From Trileptium ribeirensis (taxonomy: Eukaryota; Nematoda; Enoplea; Enoplida; Thoracostomopsidae), in assembly GCA_030248225.1 (NCBI GenBank), contig JASANE010018398.1:1-64000 (forward strand): 64,000 nucleotides of DNA. Reading direction: 5' to 3'. The position numbers and the translations under genes were made by a program. Position 1 is the first letter of the stretch. The number at the start of each line of letters is the position of its first letter. The notes beneath the pieces were generated by a model. The model was given only the letters and a program-made list of their open reading frames with translations. It was not told the DNA's origin and made no database searches. This document shows positions 1 through 10,960 of the stretch, piece by piece.

Positions 1-3000
1 TTATGTTTCCAAAAGGGGCGAACCTGATCACGAAGTGATCTCTTTTGGGGGTGAGAGATGATTGGGGGTACAGAGACTATGGGGGCATAGTTTCCAAAAG
101 ATGGGTGCTATAGCAAGCGTAAAATAATTTTCCCCCCCCCAACTGGGATTGGGCCATGAAATCATATGACCCATAGCAATTACAGTGTTTTTAGCCACGC
201 AGGGCAAAAATTTAGGGATTTTTGGTACCATAAGAAAAGCTGGCATATTTTTTCCTCCCAGAGAAAATGGCCTATTTCTAGTACTGCAGACATATACATA
301 GAGAGAGGCCGAAATTCTAGCGCCCCTCCCTCTCCATGATAAATCCAGGTATAAATGTTGATGAAAGAATGTATAACGGCATAACATGATATTTAATAAT
401 GTGACCAACTTTGACAACTTTTCGTTTGGCGAAAACGTTAGTTTGAAATCCGCTCAGACCAACTCATACGACATTATAATTTCTTGTTATTATGTTCGGT
501 GCATTCAGATAACTGCTACTTTACCGACACAGTTGCATAGTTCAGCTACAGACATAAATCAAAGAAGATTTTTCAGTTGGCGAACTACTGACAGCTGTTT
601 AATTGTTATTGACGAAACTTTGCTTTTATTTCTACCCGTAACAGTAGGTAAGCATAAACAGAATACGAATGCAATTTGAAAATTATAAGTTGTTATCCTA
701 CGAGTGACACTGAAAGAAAGCAAGTGTGTTATTCGCGCTAACGCTTCCAAACACGACGCGCGTCCGGCAAATTATAGTAACAACAGTTAATGATTAACCT
801 TCTAGGCGTCATTACTTCCGATAGTAATGTGTTAATTTACTTCCTTAAAGCTTAACCTATGCCTAGTCCTAATTTTGTTTTGTTTGAAGCAGGGGCGTAA
901 CCATGATTTCGAAAATGAGGGTCTAGCCCCACTTAGTGTTTGGCGAAAAGGTGGGTCCCAGCTGTGGACCAATAAACTTTTTACTCTATACATTCACAAC
1001 GAAAACGATCTATAACACTCCGTCGGCTAACAATTTTAGCAAAATTTATCTATGTATATTTTTGTGTATTTAAATTGGGCGAGTTTTTGACAAAGTACTT
1101 TAGCTTCAGATTACAACATTTCTGACGTAATGCTTCCTTTCCTTCTACGACATGACACAGACGAAACATTTTCTCCGAACGAAATGGGGTCTAGACCCAC
1201 TAGACTTCCCCGGCTACGCCGTTGGTTTGAAGCTTTATCAAAACGTTTGAATTACTGGTTAAATGGCGCTTGCGAACTAGGCAATGATGACTAGGCATGA
1301 AACTATAATATGCCATGTTAAAGTTACATAGGTACCAATAACTCGCAATGCTAGAGGAAAGGTAGCTAGTGTGGCTACTCTGCACGGTCAGGGACGATTT
1401 TTCCTTCCAAATTCACGTCCTTTAGCCCGTTTAGAGTCCCATTATTGCAATTACACATCGGCAATACTTGAACGGCAATGCTATGGTGATTATAGTCATA
1501 TCAAAACCAGAGAACTCTTTATTTCTTCTCGTATTGCGAACCAAAAAGACAGAAATTTTAAACTTTAAACTTCTGAAAAATTATAATAGACTGATTTTGT
1601 GTAGTACTCTACGACTTGCTTTATTATTTGATGCATACCACGCAAATATAATTGCTTATATCGCATTTAGCATCCCCAAAAACCTATAAATACGTTCGAT
1701 TGACCTACATACATCTGTATTGGAAGAGTGGGGAAATTTGACTATTTTTGATGCCAATACTTACCAAATTTTACTGTGGCCACGTCTCGCAGGATTAATA
1801 AGAGAGTCCTTCTGATGATAAAACAATGAAACCACCTTATTTACAGAGTTAAATAACTCTATGATCCTGTAATTCACCCCAACAAGCAAAATAGTAAAAG
1901 TTTTGAAATAAGCACGTTTTGAGGGTATTTTTTAAAACTTTGGCCCATAGCTCGAGAACTTCAGTTCCGACAGGAAATGTATAACAATACAGTAGTAGCA
2001 TCTCGGTGAGAGTATGGTGTCCTCCGCTTTTTGCTGAAAAGCCTCTATCACGTGACATAGGTCGTAAAAATAGATAACCGAAGGGCCAAATTTCAATAAG
2101 TGTGACCTTTGATCCTTTGGGGACCATTTTGACTCGGAAAATGTGATCGGCGGGTTTAGCGTCTAACGAAAGGGCTAAAATACACCGAATTTGTGCTCAA
2201 ACAAAAAAATTGTGAAGTTCTATCCAGTGATGAGTTATCACCTCCACAGGAAGGCAAACATAAATTTTTACAGCTAGCAAAACGATCAGAACAAAGTGCA
2301 TATATAAAATCAAACGCAAAGGGCAGCGTATCGTTTTTGTCTAAACCAAATTCGTCAAATTAAACGCAAACCAACATTTTGATAATTAATCCATGCTTTT
2401 ATTTATGTATCGCATTCGAACTTCGTTCAGAACTTAAAGAGAAACGACAGATTCTCGTTTAAACGAAAATAATCGTAATCGAACGAGTATGGTGTTAGAT
2501 TTTTGAACAGTTAGTTTTGGTTGGAACTGCATATACGGTACTCGCTAAAATGACTTGTCGGCAACTCGATTGAAAGAAATTAGTCCTAAAATATATTTCG
2601 ATGTCTTTGTGACAAAAAATTGAAAGCGCCATTTTTGCAATTTTTACTTTATGTTACCAACCTATAGCAACAGGGCCTCTGCACGTTGTGACAGAAAATT
2701 GTATGTACATTACTGCTGAATAATTTGCTATTTAAATGAAACAAAATCTTATGTGCAGAAAATGAAGACTCTGAAAATGACATAAAACTGTATACGCCAC
2801 ATCCTGCATATACAATTTTTTGTCACAATAAAGAATCGCACGTTTGTTTACAGCTGTAAGCGCCACGGCAATAACCAACAGAAGGATCAAATCACAACCC
2901 GTTTAATCGTAACGTAATTACTGCAAGAGAAACGATGAGTACCCAAACCGAGTCTATCCAAGTTGTGTGTTCACAATGTAAGCAGCGTGCTGTGTTATTA

Positions 3001-3180
3001 AAAAACATATTTTGCATTTCATAGATAAACGTTACTTTTCAGATTTCCTGTATTAAATTCCCGTAGTAAATAATATTAAAGTAAATCATTTTGTGCTAGT
3101 AAATGCGAATAACCATAAAGCGCCAAACAGCATTATTTGAGTATTATATAGCAGTAGTGTAATATTTAACAATACGTACA
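1..3180. other. Repeat-rich non-coding stretch
   Basis: No convincing gene was found. The stretch holds relics of dispersed repeats. The segment around 1,850-2,170 resembles the repeat at 18,240-18,850, sharing a block built around TTGACTC and GAAAGGG. The segment near 1,740-1,830 resembles 14,090-14,190. A left terminal repeat of the TACNGTACTCGCTAAAA MITE type lies near 2,537. Open frames here carry no recognisable motif. Confidence 0.5.
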
Positions 3181-3217
3181 TTTCGACGTTAGAAGTTGAC
3201 GCTGTAGTGAGGGTAAA

Positions 3218-3757
3218 ATGGTGGAAATATATTACCCTGCAATTGTGTCGGACACACAAACTGCTTTGAATAAGGGTCAGCCGGGTCAAAGATTTGTTTG
3301 GTTTCCGGGCGACGACAATTATGCTTATGTTTCCGCGAAAAAACTATTAACATTTTTAAATCCAAAGTTGTACGACTTGCTGTCGACGACAACAGCGGGC
3401 AGTTCGGCGACAACAGCGGGCAGTTCGACAACAACAGCGGGCAGTTCGACGACAAAACCGGGCAGTTTGGCGACAACAGCGGGTAGTTCGACGACAACAA
3501 CGGGCAGTTTACCGACAACAGCGGGCAGTTTGGCGACAACAGCGGGCAGTTCGACGACAACAGCGGGCAGTTTACCGATATCAGCGGGCAGTTCGACGAC
3601 AAGTAAATTTCGATTTATGGATGGGGAGATAAGTTCATCTACAACAGACACAAGCTTGGTAGTAACGAAACGGCACAAGAGAGTTAAACGAGGTAGCCGA
3701 AAACGTAAGTTGACTACGCTTGATTATGCTTCTGATGATTCAGAAGACGCTACCTGA
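3218..3757 (+). CDS. N-terminal ORF of a decayed DNA transposon, with internal 7-residue repeats
   Basis: A 179-residue open frame just upstream of a decayed transposase. The first 58 residues look like ordinary coding sequence. They are followed by ten tandem copies of a seven-residue unit (consensus AGSSTTT), then a Lys/Arg-rich segment (KRHKRVKRGSRKRK) that could be a nuclear localisation signal, and an acidic end (DDSEDAT). Function is unknown. Position and strand suggest the 5' part of the same element as the transposase remains at 3,830-5,340, either as an accessory ORF or as the original N-terminus now separated by mutations. The minisatellite leaves long open frames on the opposite strand too; these are artefacts. 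Confidence 0.45.
   Translation: MVEIYYPAIVSDTQTALNKGQPGQRFVWFPGDDNYAYVSAKKLLTFLNPKLYDLLSTTTAGSSATTAGSSTTTAGSSTTKPGSLATTAGSSTTTTGSLPTTAGSLATTAGSSTTTAGSLPISAGSSTTSKFRFMDGEISSSTTDTSLVVTKRHKRVKRGSRKRKLTTLDYASDDSEDAT
3391..3602 (+). repeat. 21-bp coding minisatellite, about ten units
   Basis: The unit is close to GCGGGCAGTTCGACGACAAC plus one base, repeated head to tail about ten times with scattered substitutions (CCGGGCAG, GTTTGGCG, GTTTACCG variants). The 21-bp period keeps the reading frame and encodes AGSSTTT-like heptads. It is noticeably richer in G+C than its surroundings. Confidence 0.9.
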
Positions 3758-3829
3758 ACGCGTAAATCATTAACGCGAAAGCGTCAAAGCAATCCAGAAA
3801 AACGAAAGCCTTACCTACACCGACAAGAA

Positions 3830-5343
3830 CGGTTAGCGGCGAAAAAGCCCAAGCCTGCATGTCCTTAAAAATGCTATTTCAAGTGCACCCAACTAATATC
3901 AGAGCCAGACCGTGCAGCAATTTGCGATCAGTTCTGGAACAACATGGGCTTCGATCGACAGCGTGATTTCGTGTTGCGCCAGGTATCTGCTAAGGATATT
4001 AAACACCGGCGTCCAGTCAAAGAAGATACGGGTGTTGAGAACCGTAAAAAGCAGAAAACACTGTAATATCACTTACGACTGTCATTCCCTTAACAATCCT
4101 GATTGCGCTGAACGCCAAGACGGACATCAAGTTTGTATACGTTTTTTCATAAACACGTTCATTATTTCAGACACGTAAGGAATATTTGGATCAAAATCTT
4201 TCGATCGCGAAAATGCATCGCATGTTTTGCGAGGCAAATTCTGTTTTGGACGAAAAATTTAAGTTTTGTACGTATCAAAGTATTTTAGTCAACTCGTTCA
4301 ACCTCAGCTTTTTCAGCCCAAAAAAGGATCAGTGCCTCAAATGTAGCAATCTGGCGCATCTGAGAGCATCCGGCGATGACGCTCGAGCAACGGAATACGA
4401 ACGAACAACAGCGGATCCCCACTTGGAACGAAAGCGACAGGCCAACAAGATCAAAGCAGATCACAAAAAGCGAACGCTGGATGACAGCTCCTTCGTGCAA
4501 GCTACATTCGACTTGCAGTCAGTTTTGAACCCTCCACAGCCGCCCGCAAGCCTATTTTACTACAAAAGAAAACTATGCATTTACAATTTCACCATCTTCA
4601 ACCATCGGAATCGCGAAGGACATTGCTACTTATGGCCAGAACACGAGGGTGCCCGTGGTGCGTCTGAAATCGGCACGTGCCTGCTGCAGTTCTTGACTTC
4701 GTTGCCACCGACCGTTACAGATGTTTCGCTGTTTTGTTATTCTTGTCCTGGGCAGAATAAGAACCTTATGATAGCTTCGGTTATTGTCCACGCTGCGCGA
4801 AGAGCAGGGCATCTACATTCAGTCCAGGCGCCGTTCCTTGAACCTGGACACACACAAATGGAAGTTGATAGCATGCAAACCCGTATCAAAGCAGCCAGCA
4901 AAGGCGTCGAAATCATGTCGTTCACCGAATCGGTTCCCTTTTCGCATCGCGCTCGAACGAAGAAAGAATACGTTGTCCATCAGACGTACCATGGTGACTT
5001 CGATTTTAAAGCATTCGCGGCTGGTGTCATTGGTGGTCGACGAAATATCAACATCTCGGCGGTGAAAATAACGGTTGCGACGAAAAATGAAGATGACGGT
5101 TCAACTGTCTGTTCAGTAGGAGTACGATGGTGCACCACAACGAATCGGCCTGCAGCCTAAGCACGGCGGTAGCGGCGAACTCGCGCAATTATACGACAGT
5201 TTATTGCCAATCAGTTGCATGAAGAAGGCTGATTTGATGCAACTCCTATAGCGGTGCAATTTATCGATTTACCGTTTTATCGATCGTTCTATGAAGATTT
5301 GCCGACCCGTTATGACGTTTCTGATGTTATTTTCGTCGATGAA
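3830..5343 (+). pseudogene. Decayed DDE (RNase H-fold) transposase of an invertebrate transposon family
   Basis: Pieces of one transposase lie in different frames. A Cys-containing N-terminal module comes first (CYFKCTQLISEPDR, then QFWNNMGFDRQRDF, about 3,865-4,060). A segment with VCIRFFINTFIISDT follows (about 4,130-4,178). The main open frame, 4,186-5,160, has a CLKC pair, DLQSVLNPPQ, YNFTIFNHRN, YLWPE, CPGQNKN and FLEPGHTQMEVD in the order typical of a widespread invertebrate transposase family. A C-terminal RSFYEDLPTRYDVSD piece lies at about 5,277-5,340. At least two frameshifts and stops separate the pieces, so it is not functional. The second catalytic motif usually reads S-D-N-C-x-G-Q-N-K-N, but here it reads YSCPGQNKN, so the Asp appears deleted. 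I do not assign a superfamily name. Confidence 0.7.
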
Positions 5344-5344
5344 G

Positions 5345-6700
5345 AGGAACAAATATTATGACTAGTAAACGCATAAAGTTTTGTCACCTCGATAAACACA
5401 TTCTACGAGTTAAATTTTTAAAGAATCCAAAAACTCGAGAGTGTACAATATTGTGTCACCATGACGGTAACTTTAAGGAGCTCAGGAAGCATATGACAAA
5501 AATGGTAAACGCCAAACGCGAGTCGTGCACCAAAGCAGTATGATTTATATCACCAGAGCATTAGCTAAACTGTGTGTCAGTATTAGCTTACTAATAATAA
5601 TATACCATAATTTTAGTATTAGTGCTTCTTCTATTTTAAAATAGTTTTTCCTCATTTCCCCAAAATGCATTTTTGGCGCTTACCATTTTTCGTTACTGCG
5701 GCATCGATTCATATTACCGTTAGCATAAATTTCTAGCTGTCCACACGCACGCTGCGCGCTCGCTCAAAAAGCAACAGTCATTTTCTGGCAAATAGTGTAA
5801 TAATCAAAACTAAAGCATCACATCATGTTAGGAAACGGGTAAATGCATACAGCTTCTCTTTTAAATATTACACACATAACTTGAAGACACAATCTGCTAC
5901 TAAACCAGTTTGTATTAACAAAACTTAAACGTTCGATGCCACTCTCATTGGCTATTAATGCCCATTATATACAGATCCTAATATATTTTACTGTCGAGGT
6001 TCGGAGAAACGAAAGTCGAACAACAATAGAATAAAATTATATGTATTTTCGAATATCATGATCATTTTCGAACTGTTCTTGACCAAATTAAACAGGCGAG
6101 CCAAAAATTTAAAGCACATCTTGAACAAGATTTGAACAAATCTTCAAACGAACATCCAGAATAAAATTTAACTAAAGACATTCTATTGAGCACCGCAGTG
6201 AAGACCATTAATCAAAGTATGGCGTCAGTATAAAGTCACTCTTGATGGTTTACATTGTTTAGTAGGCACTCAGCAGAACACATATTCCATACATGCGGGC
6301 CGTTTCGGAACGGAGTCCCATAGCTAAGTTTCCCATTTAGAAACTACACATAGATTTGTAATCAGTTGACGAATTCGATTTTTTTCATGTTTTATATCAT
6401 TATCATACCTAATTATTAATACGATAATGTCGCAATTCGTCACTTGCCGGGCAATGACAGAATCCTACCTATTCGATTATACTCTAAATCCAACAATGCT
6501 GCTGACGTAGCTCTATCATAGCGTAATTATGCGTATTATTATCGTAAATTATTTGACAGTGACACTGAACTGTGTCATACCTGCCACGCTCTGGACGACC
6601 TATATCGTTGGCTACCGAGGAGAACGTTGTGTGGGTTAAAGATAACATGTAACAGTCGCCACACAAATCACTCAAACGCTTATTGATTAAAACTGATCTA
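5345..6700. other. Non-coding stretch between two transposon relics
   Basis: A 61-residue open frame at 5,358-5,543 directly follows the transposase remains and may be their 3' tail, but it has no recognisable motif. The rest shows no gene or clear repeat boundary. No convincing terminal repeats of the 3.2-5.4 kb element were found by eye. Confidence 0.4.
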
Positions 6701-6714
6701 AAACCACAAGTAAC

Positions 6715-7376
6715 CGTACTGTCAAAGCCCTAGAATTAAATCCGTTTATCCCACAGATGAGCGAAGACGATTTTGACCGCAGAATCCTGGTTGAGCAAAT
6801 TGGATGAGGACTTAGAGTTCGCAGATCGGGTTATTTGGTCTGACGAAAGCACTTTTAAATTAAACGGACACGTTACTCGTAACAACTGTAGTTATTGGGG
6901 ATATGAAAATGCTCGCGAAACTATCGAACATCTACAGCACGCTGTTGGGGGCCGAAATGCATTGTGAGGAATTTTCGGACCATTCCTCTTTGATGAGACT
7001 CTGACTGAGGACATTTATCTGGAAATGTTGAACCAACAGTTTCTGCCGGCTTTTATGCAAACAGTGATGAATTCTTTCCGGTTCCGGTGTTCCGGCTCGT
7101 TATGCAAAGCAGGTTCGAGAGTGGCTTGATCAAAACTTCGCTGATCGTTGGATCGGAAGACGTGGCCCCATTGAATGGCCCGCACGCTCGCCTGATTTCT
7201 TTCTCTGGGGCGTATTAAAGCAGAAAATCTACAGCCGACGACCAAAGACAATTAAAAAGAAATCAAGGACTGTGTGGCTGAAGACTGATAATTATGGAGC
7301 CAGAGTTGCTCCAAAAAGTTTGCCGATCTGTGCTTTATCGACTTGAGGAAATCATTAAACTGAATGGCTCCCAGTA
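6715..7376 (+). pseudogene. Tc1/mariner-superfamily transposase relic
   Basis: Conceptual translation over three frames gives, in order: LNPFIPQMSEDDFDRRI (about 6,735), LDEDLEFADRVIWSDESTF (first catalytic Asp in WSDESTF), LNGHVTRNNCSYWGYEN, GIFGPFLFDETLTEDIYLEM, VREWLDQNFADRWIGRRGP and WPARSPD-FFLWG. This is the usual order for mariner-like transposases. A stop follows GGRNAL, the middle QxDGAP segment is lost at a frameshift near 7,090, and the residues normally between SPD and FFLWG are deleted. It is a dead copy. A plausible right terminal repeat ends near 7,520 (ATTACTTATGAAACATCCTC). I could not find its left partner with confidence. Confidence 0.8.
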
Positions 7377-7529
7377 GGTCGTTTAAGTGATAATGGATGT
7401 TTTGTGCACTGAAGTACAGTAGTTGTTTATTTGCCATCAAAATTATATTTTGAATCACGTTGCGGTTGTTGAGCAATTAAGCTACAAACACCGAAAATTA
7501 CTTATGAAACATCCTCTATACATTTATAA

Positions 7530-8520
7530 TTTTGAACATTACGTGTGATGGCAAAGCTAAGCGAAATTATATCCCTTCTGCGAAAAAAGTGCTCAGTAAT
7601 AAGCAATGATTTATAAATAACACAAATCACACCCATTCAATTCTGACAGCTATGCAGAAATGTTTAGCTTTCATAGCATTCAAACAAAATTTTCATGCAG
7701 CAGCTTTAAGCCTCAACATAATGTTGATACGAAAAGTGGGCATAATAATAACCACACAGCTACAGTTTCGAATAGTATTAAATGCAATTTTTCCGCAAAT
7801 CGCCCGCGAAAAAGTCGCGCACTGTTCGCAAAAAATAACAGCTGCTGAATTGCTATTCGCGACGTTTACGTCAACCGTTCAAGATATATTTGCTTTTACT
7901 GCTACCTGTTGCTGTACTAGATAGGTAAGTATATGATAGAAAACAATCTAATCATTTGCTCTTAAATCGTAATAACTACATACCAATAACGCGAATGGGA
8001 AGTTAAAAAAAATACGACACTAAGTCATATTAAAAAATATATTAGATAATTATACCATTTCTGGCGCAAAATATAATGTGGATTTACACCAATGCCCAAG
8101 CACCACCGAAATATAATAAAACATGCAGAAATACAGTGCTGTTGACAGATTTCACGTATAACAATACGCCTAATTTATAAAAAAACAAAATAATTTCATG
8201 CGAAACAATAATTATTTATCATAATGCAAGGGCGGTTTGTTATGGCCATGTGAGAAGCTAAGTATAAAAACAGCACCCACACATACCCCCATTTCGTGGC
8301 TTTAATAATATTAATATCGAAAACAGGGCCGATAGCGCTAGGATTCCACAAAATGAAACATTATACAATGATGCTAATGTTGTGATTCCACAAAGGGCCT
8401 ACTTGCCAAAAGCCTAAAAATTTTATCCATTCCGTTTACATATGCAGAAACAGCAGCCGACAAACCTCGGTTTAGAAAGTGAGAATTGCCAAAATCTAAT
8501 TAACTCTATTCAACATGTAT
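7530..8520. other. Non-coding stretch
   Basis: No recognisable gene. A strong-looking splice donor (AG|GTAAGT) sits at about 7,923 on the plus strand after an open frame, but the peptide before it has no family signature, so I do not call an exon. Confidence 0.35.
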
Positions 8521-8523
8521 GTA

Positions 8524-8753
8524 CAGTAATCCGATAAAAATACCTGCACAACAAACGAACGCGAACAGACACAAACGCAAACAAACGTTAGAACGTTCGT
8601 TAACATTAGCCTAATGAGCGTTGTCCCGATTGTGATAGAGTATCTTTGCGTTCGTTTAAGATTGAACGTAAATATAAACGAACGCTGTAACGTTCATTTA
8701 TAAACTAACGTTTTTGCGTTCGTGTTTTGTGTATTTATATTTGCCCGTCACCG
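8524..8753. mobile_element. Degenerate MITE with TACNGT ends and CGTT-rich interior
   Basis: Imperfect inverted termini (left TACAGTAATCCGATAAAAAT, right ATTTGCCCGTCACCGTA) enclose about 230 bp full of AACGTTCGTT/GCGTTCGTTT repeats. The termini follow a TA dinucleotide at each side, as expected for a Tc1/mariner-mobilised MITE. The arrangement resembles the better preserved copy at 17,991-18,231. No coding capacity. Confidence 0.5.
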
Positions 8754-9299
8754 TACATATTGTTAAAATTAGGAACAGTTCACAATCGGGCAAGAGTTTT
8801 AACGTTAAAACTCCAGAACACGACACAAACCAAAATGAACACAAAAAGCAACCAGTCGGGCAAAAAATAACCATAATTTTCATTAATCCTAACAAAAAAC
8901 TCACAGACAATAAAAACACGATTTTGTATGAAAACAAATAATTAAGATTGAAACTGTTGAGGCGCAACTTATCTCTTGTAAATATGGTTAATACTACAAG
9001 ATTGGGCAAAACAAGAAACTCTCCACAGCGCGAAAAATGCCATTCACCACATATTGCTAATAAAATTATACCATCAGTCGCAACAAACGAACCGATTTTT
9101 GGAACCAAAACATAAAATAAACAAAGTGAAGTTGAGTAAAGGTAAATAGCCAATGGTGTAATGTATGTCACTAGACCCGAATAAAGAGAAAACAGCTGCA
9201 AGATTTGTCCAGCAAGATACTAGTAACTTGTCTCATCGCCGAGATGGTGATTTCAGAGATCTGTGATTTAGTTATACGTGCATAAATATGTTGAGCAGC

Positions 9300-10960
9300 A
9301 ACTAACAACATGAGCCGAATAGCAGCCATGTTGCTTGGATAGTTGAGGAGATATACCCGGTTACATATATATAGGGACTAAAAATGACATAGGATGAATT
9401 GCTCTGCAAACACGAAACCAATAACACACATATAGATCGAGCGATTGCGTAGATATTGCCATTGTCTTGTATTTTGAGTCTCATGGGCCCATTAAAACCA
9501 TATTTGGATCCAACCATGCAGCGTTAACTACTAGCGTTAACACTATGCGCTGATAAAAAGAGCGTGAATTGCTCTACAATTTTAGACCTCTAACACACAT
9601 ATAAATCGAGCGGCTGCAAAGAAATTTTCGAGTATTTTGGGTCTCGTGAGCTCGCTGAAGACTCCAATTTGGCCAAACCCCGCGGCATGAATAATGCCAA
9701 CCACAGCTCACAATATGCAGCTATAACAGTTCAGTTGAAAATAAAAGCCTTAGCACACCATAGTTTAGAATTTGTAACCTAAGAACAGAAGAACCGTTTT
9801 ATCTCTTATTAATTTGGGTCGTTTTGATATTTACGAAAGATCATTTCTATTTAATTCGTTGGGTGAAATCTATTGGACCGCACAAAATGTCGATTTGAAT
9901 CGGGATTATATTAATATGTACTCGGGAGTGAAACGGCAAAATTTACTATCTCTTTGAGGACAATGTTGTGAAAACGGATTCCAGCTCCTTTCGGCCGTAA
10001 AAGTGTGCCAAATGGGCTCAGATCGGGTGAGATTGGGTTCGGCAAAACGCGTTATAATGATAACGTCATAACACATTGTACCGCGACACCTTGTGTTAAT
10101 AGCCTAGCCAAGTTAGACTGATTTTAGGGCAAAAAGCTCTATAAGGACGTATATCATACTTTGCTACATGGCTCTTATAGAATGCAAGATCTGGGTCGAA
10201 AGGGTATTAAATGGGCCCATGGGACCCCCAATAGATGGAAAGATCAATATATCCGCAATTTTATCGAGCACTATAGGTAATATTGGTCGCATTTTGTACA
10301 GCAATCCACTTTGTACATAGCTGCATATAGTGTGCTGATGTTATTTACTTTAACAGTTGGATTAAAATGGTATTTTGGATTTCAAAAGAGACCCAAAATA
10401 CACGAAAACGGCAATATCTCCGCAACCTTTCAAACTACATATATGGGCTATTAGCCTCGTTTTATAGAGTAATTCACAACCTATATAGATGCGCATTGGG
10501 CGCTGCTGTTGTCGCTAATTAAATTGAAGAGTTATGTCTAAATTGGTGTTTCAATGAGCCCAAGGAACCAAAATATACAAGAATGACAAGAGCTCCGCAA
10601 CCACTTTAGCGATATGGATGTGTTTAATCTCATTTTGTAGAGCAATTCAGGATCTATATAGTTAGCGTGCTGCTGTTGTTATTATGCATGATTGGGTCAA
10701 AATGGGGTTTTCGACGGGCCAATAAGACTCAAAATACACGAAAATATCAAATCTCCACAACCGTTTAAGCTACTGTATGCGTATTAGTAGTTTCCTTTTA
10801 TAGTCCTATTGACCCTCTATATAACTTTGCTGCTGTTATCAATATTTACGCTGCAGGGTTGGATCAAAATGGGTTTGTTAAGTACACATGAGACCCGAAA
10901 TACACAAACTGCAATATCTCCGTAACCACGATAGCTATGTGGCAAGGCGTAACCGGAATT
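9300..10960. repeat. Degenerate satellite array, ~160-176 bp unit, with inverted units
   Basis: A motif close to CAAAATACACGAAAA followed by ATCTCCGCAACC recurs at about 10,391, 10,567, 10,728 and 10,893, giving spacings of about 176, 161 and 165 bp. Each unit also carries CTCATTTTGTAGAGCAATTC, GCTGCTGTTGTTAT and GGTCAAAATGGG. The units between about 9,300 and 9,700 are in the opposite orientation. Related single patches occur at 12,320-12,540, 28,640-29,060 and 41,700-42,200. The region is non-coding. Confidence 0.75.

Noticed and set aside
28..417. 129-codon minus-strand frame
   Set aside because: Runs through C-rich dispersed repeat sequence of the type seen elsewhere in the window. No family signature.
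1811..1835. CTGATGA followed by GAAAC, resembling a third hammerhead core on the plus strand
   Set aside because: The nine bases between the boxes cannot form stem II, and no stem III or stem I partner exists upstream. Related repeat copies lack the boxes.
3189..3678. Antisense frames of 117 and 137 codons over the minisatellite
   Set aside because: They are produced by the 21-bp period leaving all frames open. The sense frame has the non-repetitive, coding-like flanks.
8698..9201. 167-codon minus-strand frame, hydrophobic
   Set aside because: Composition is that of AT-rich non-coding DNA (runs of L, F, I, S), it begins within a MITE, and no motif or splice context supports it.
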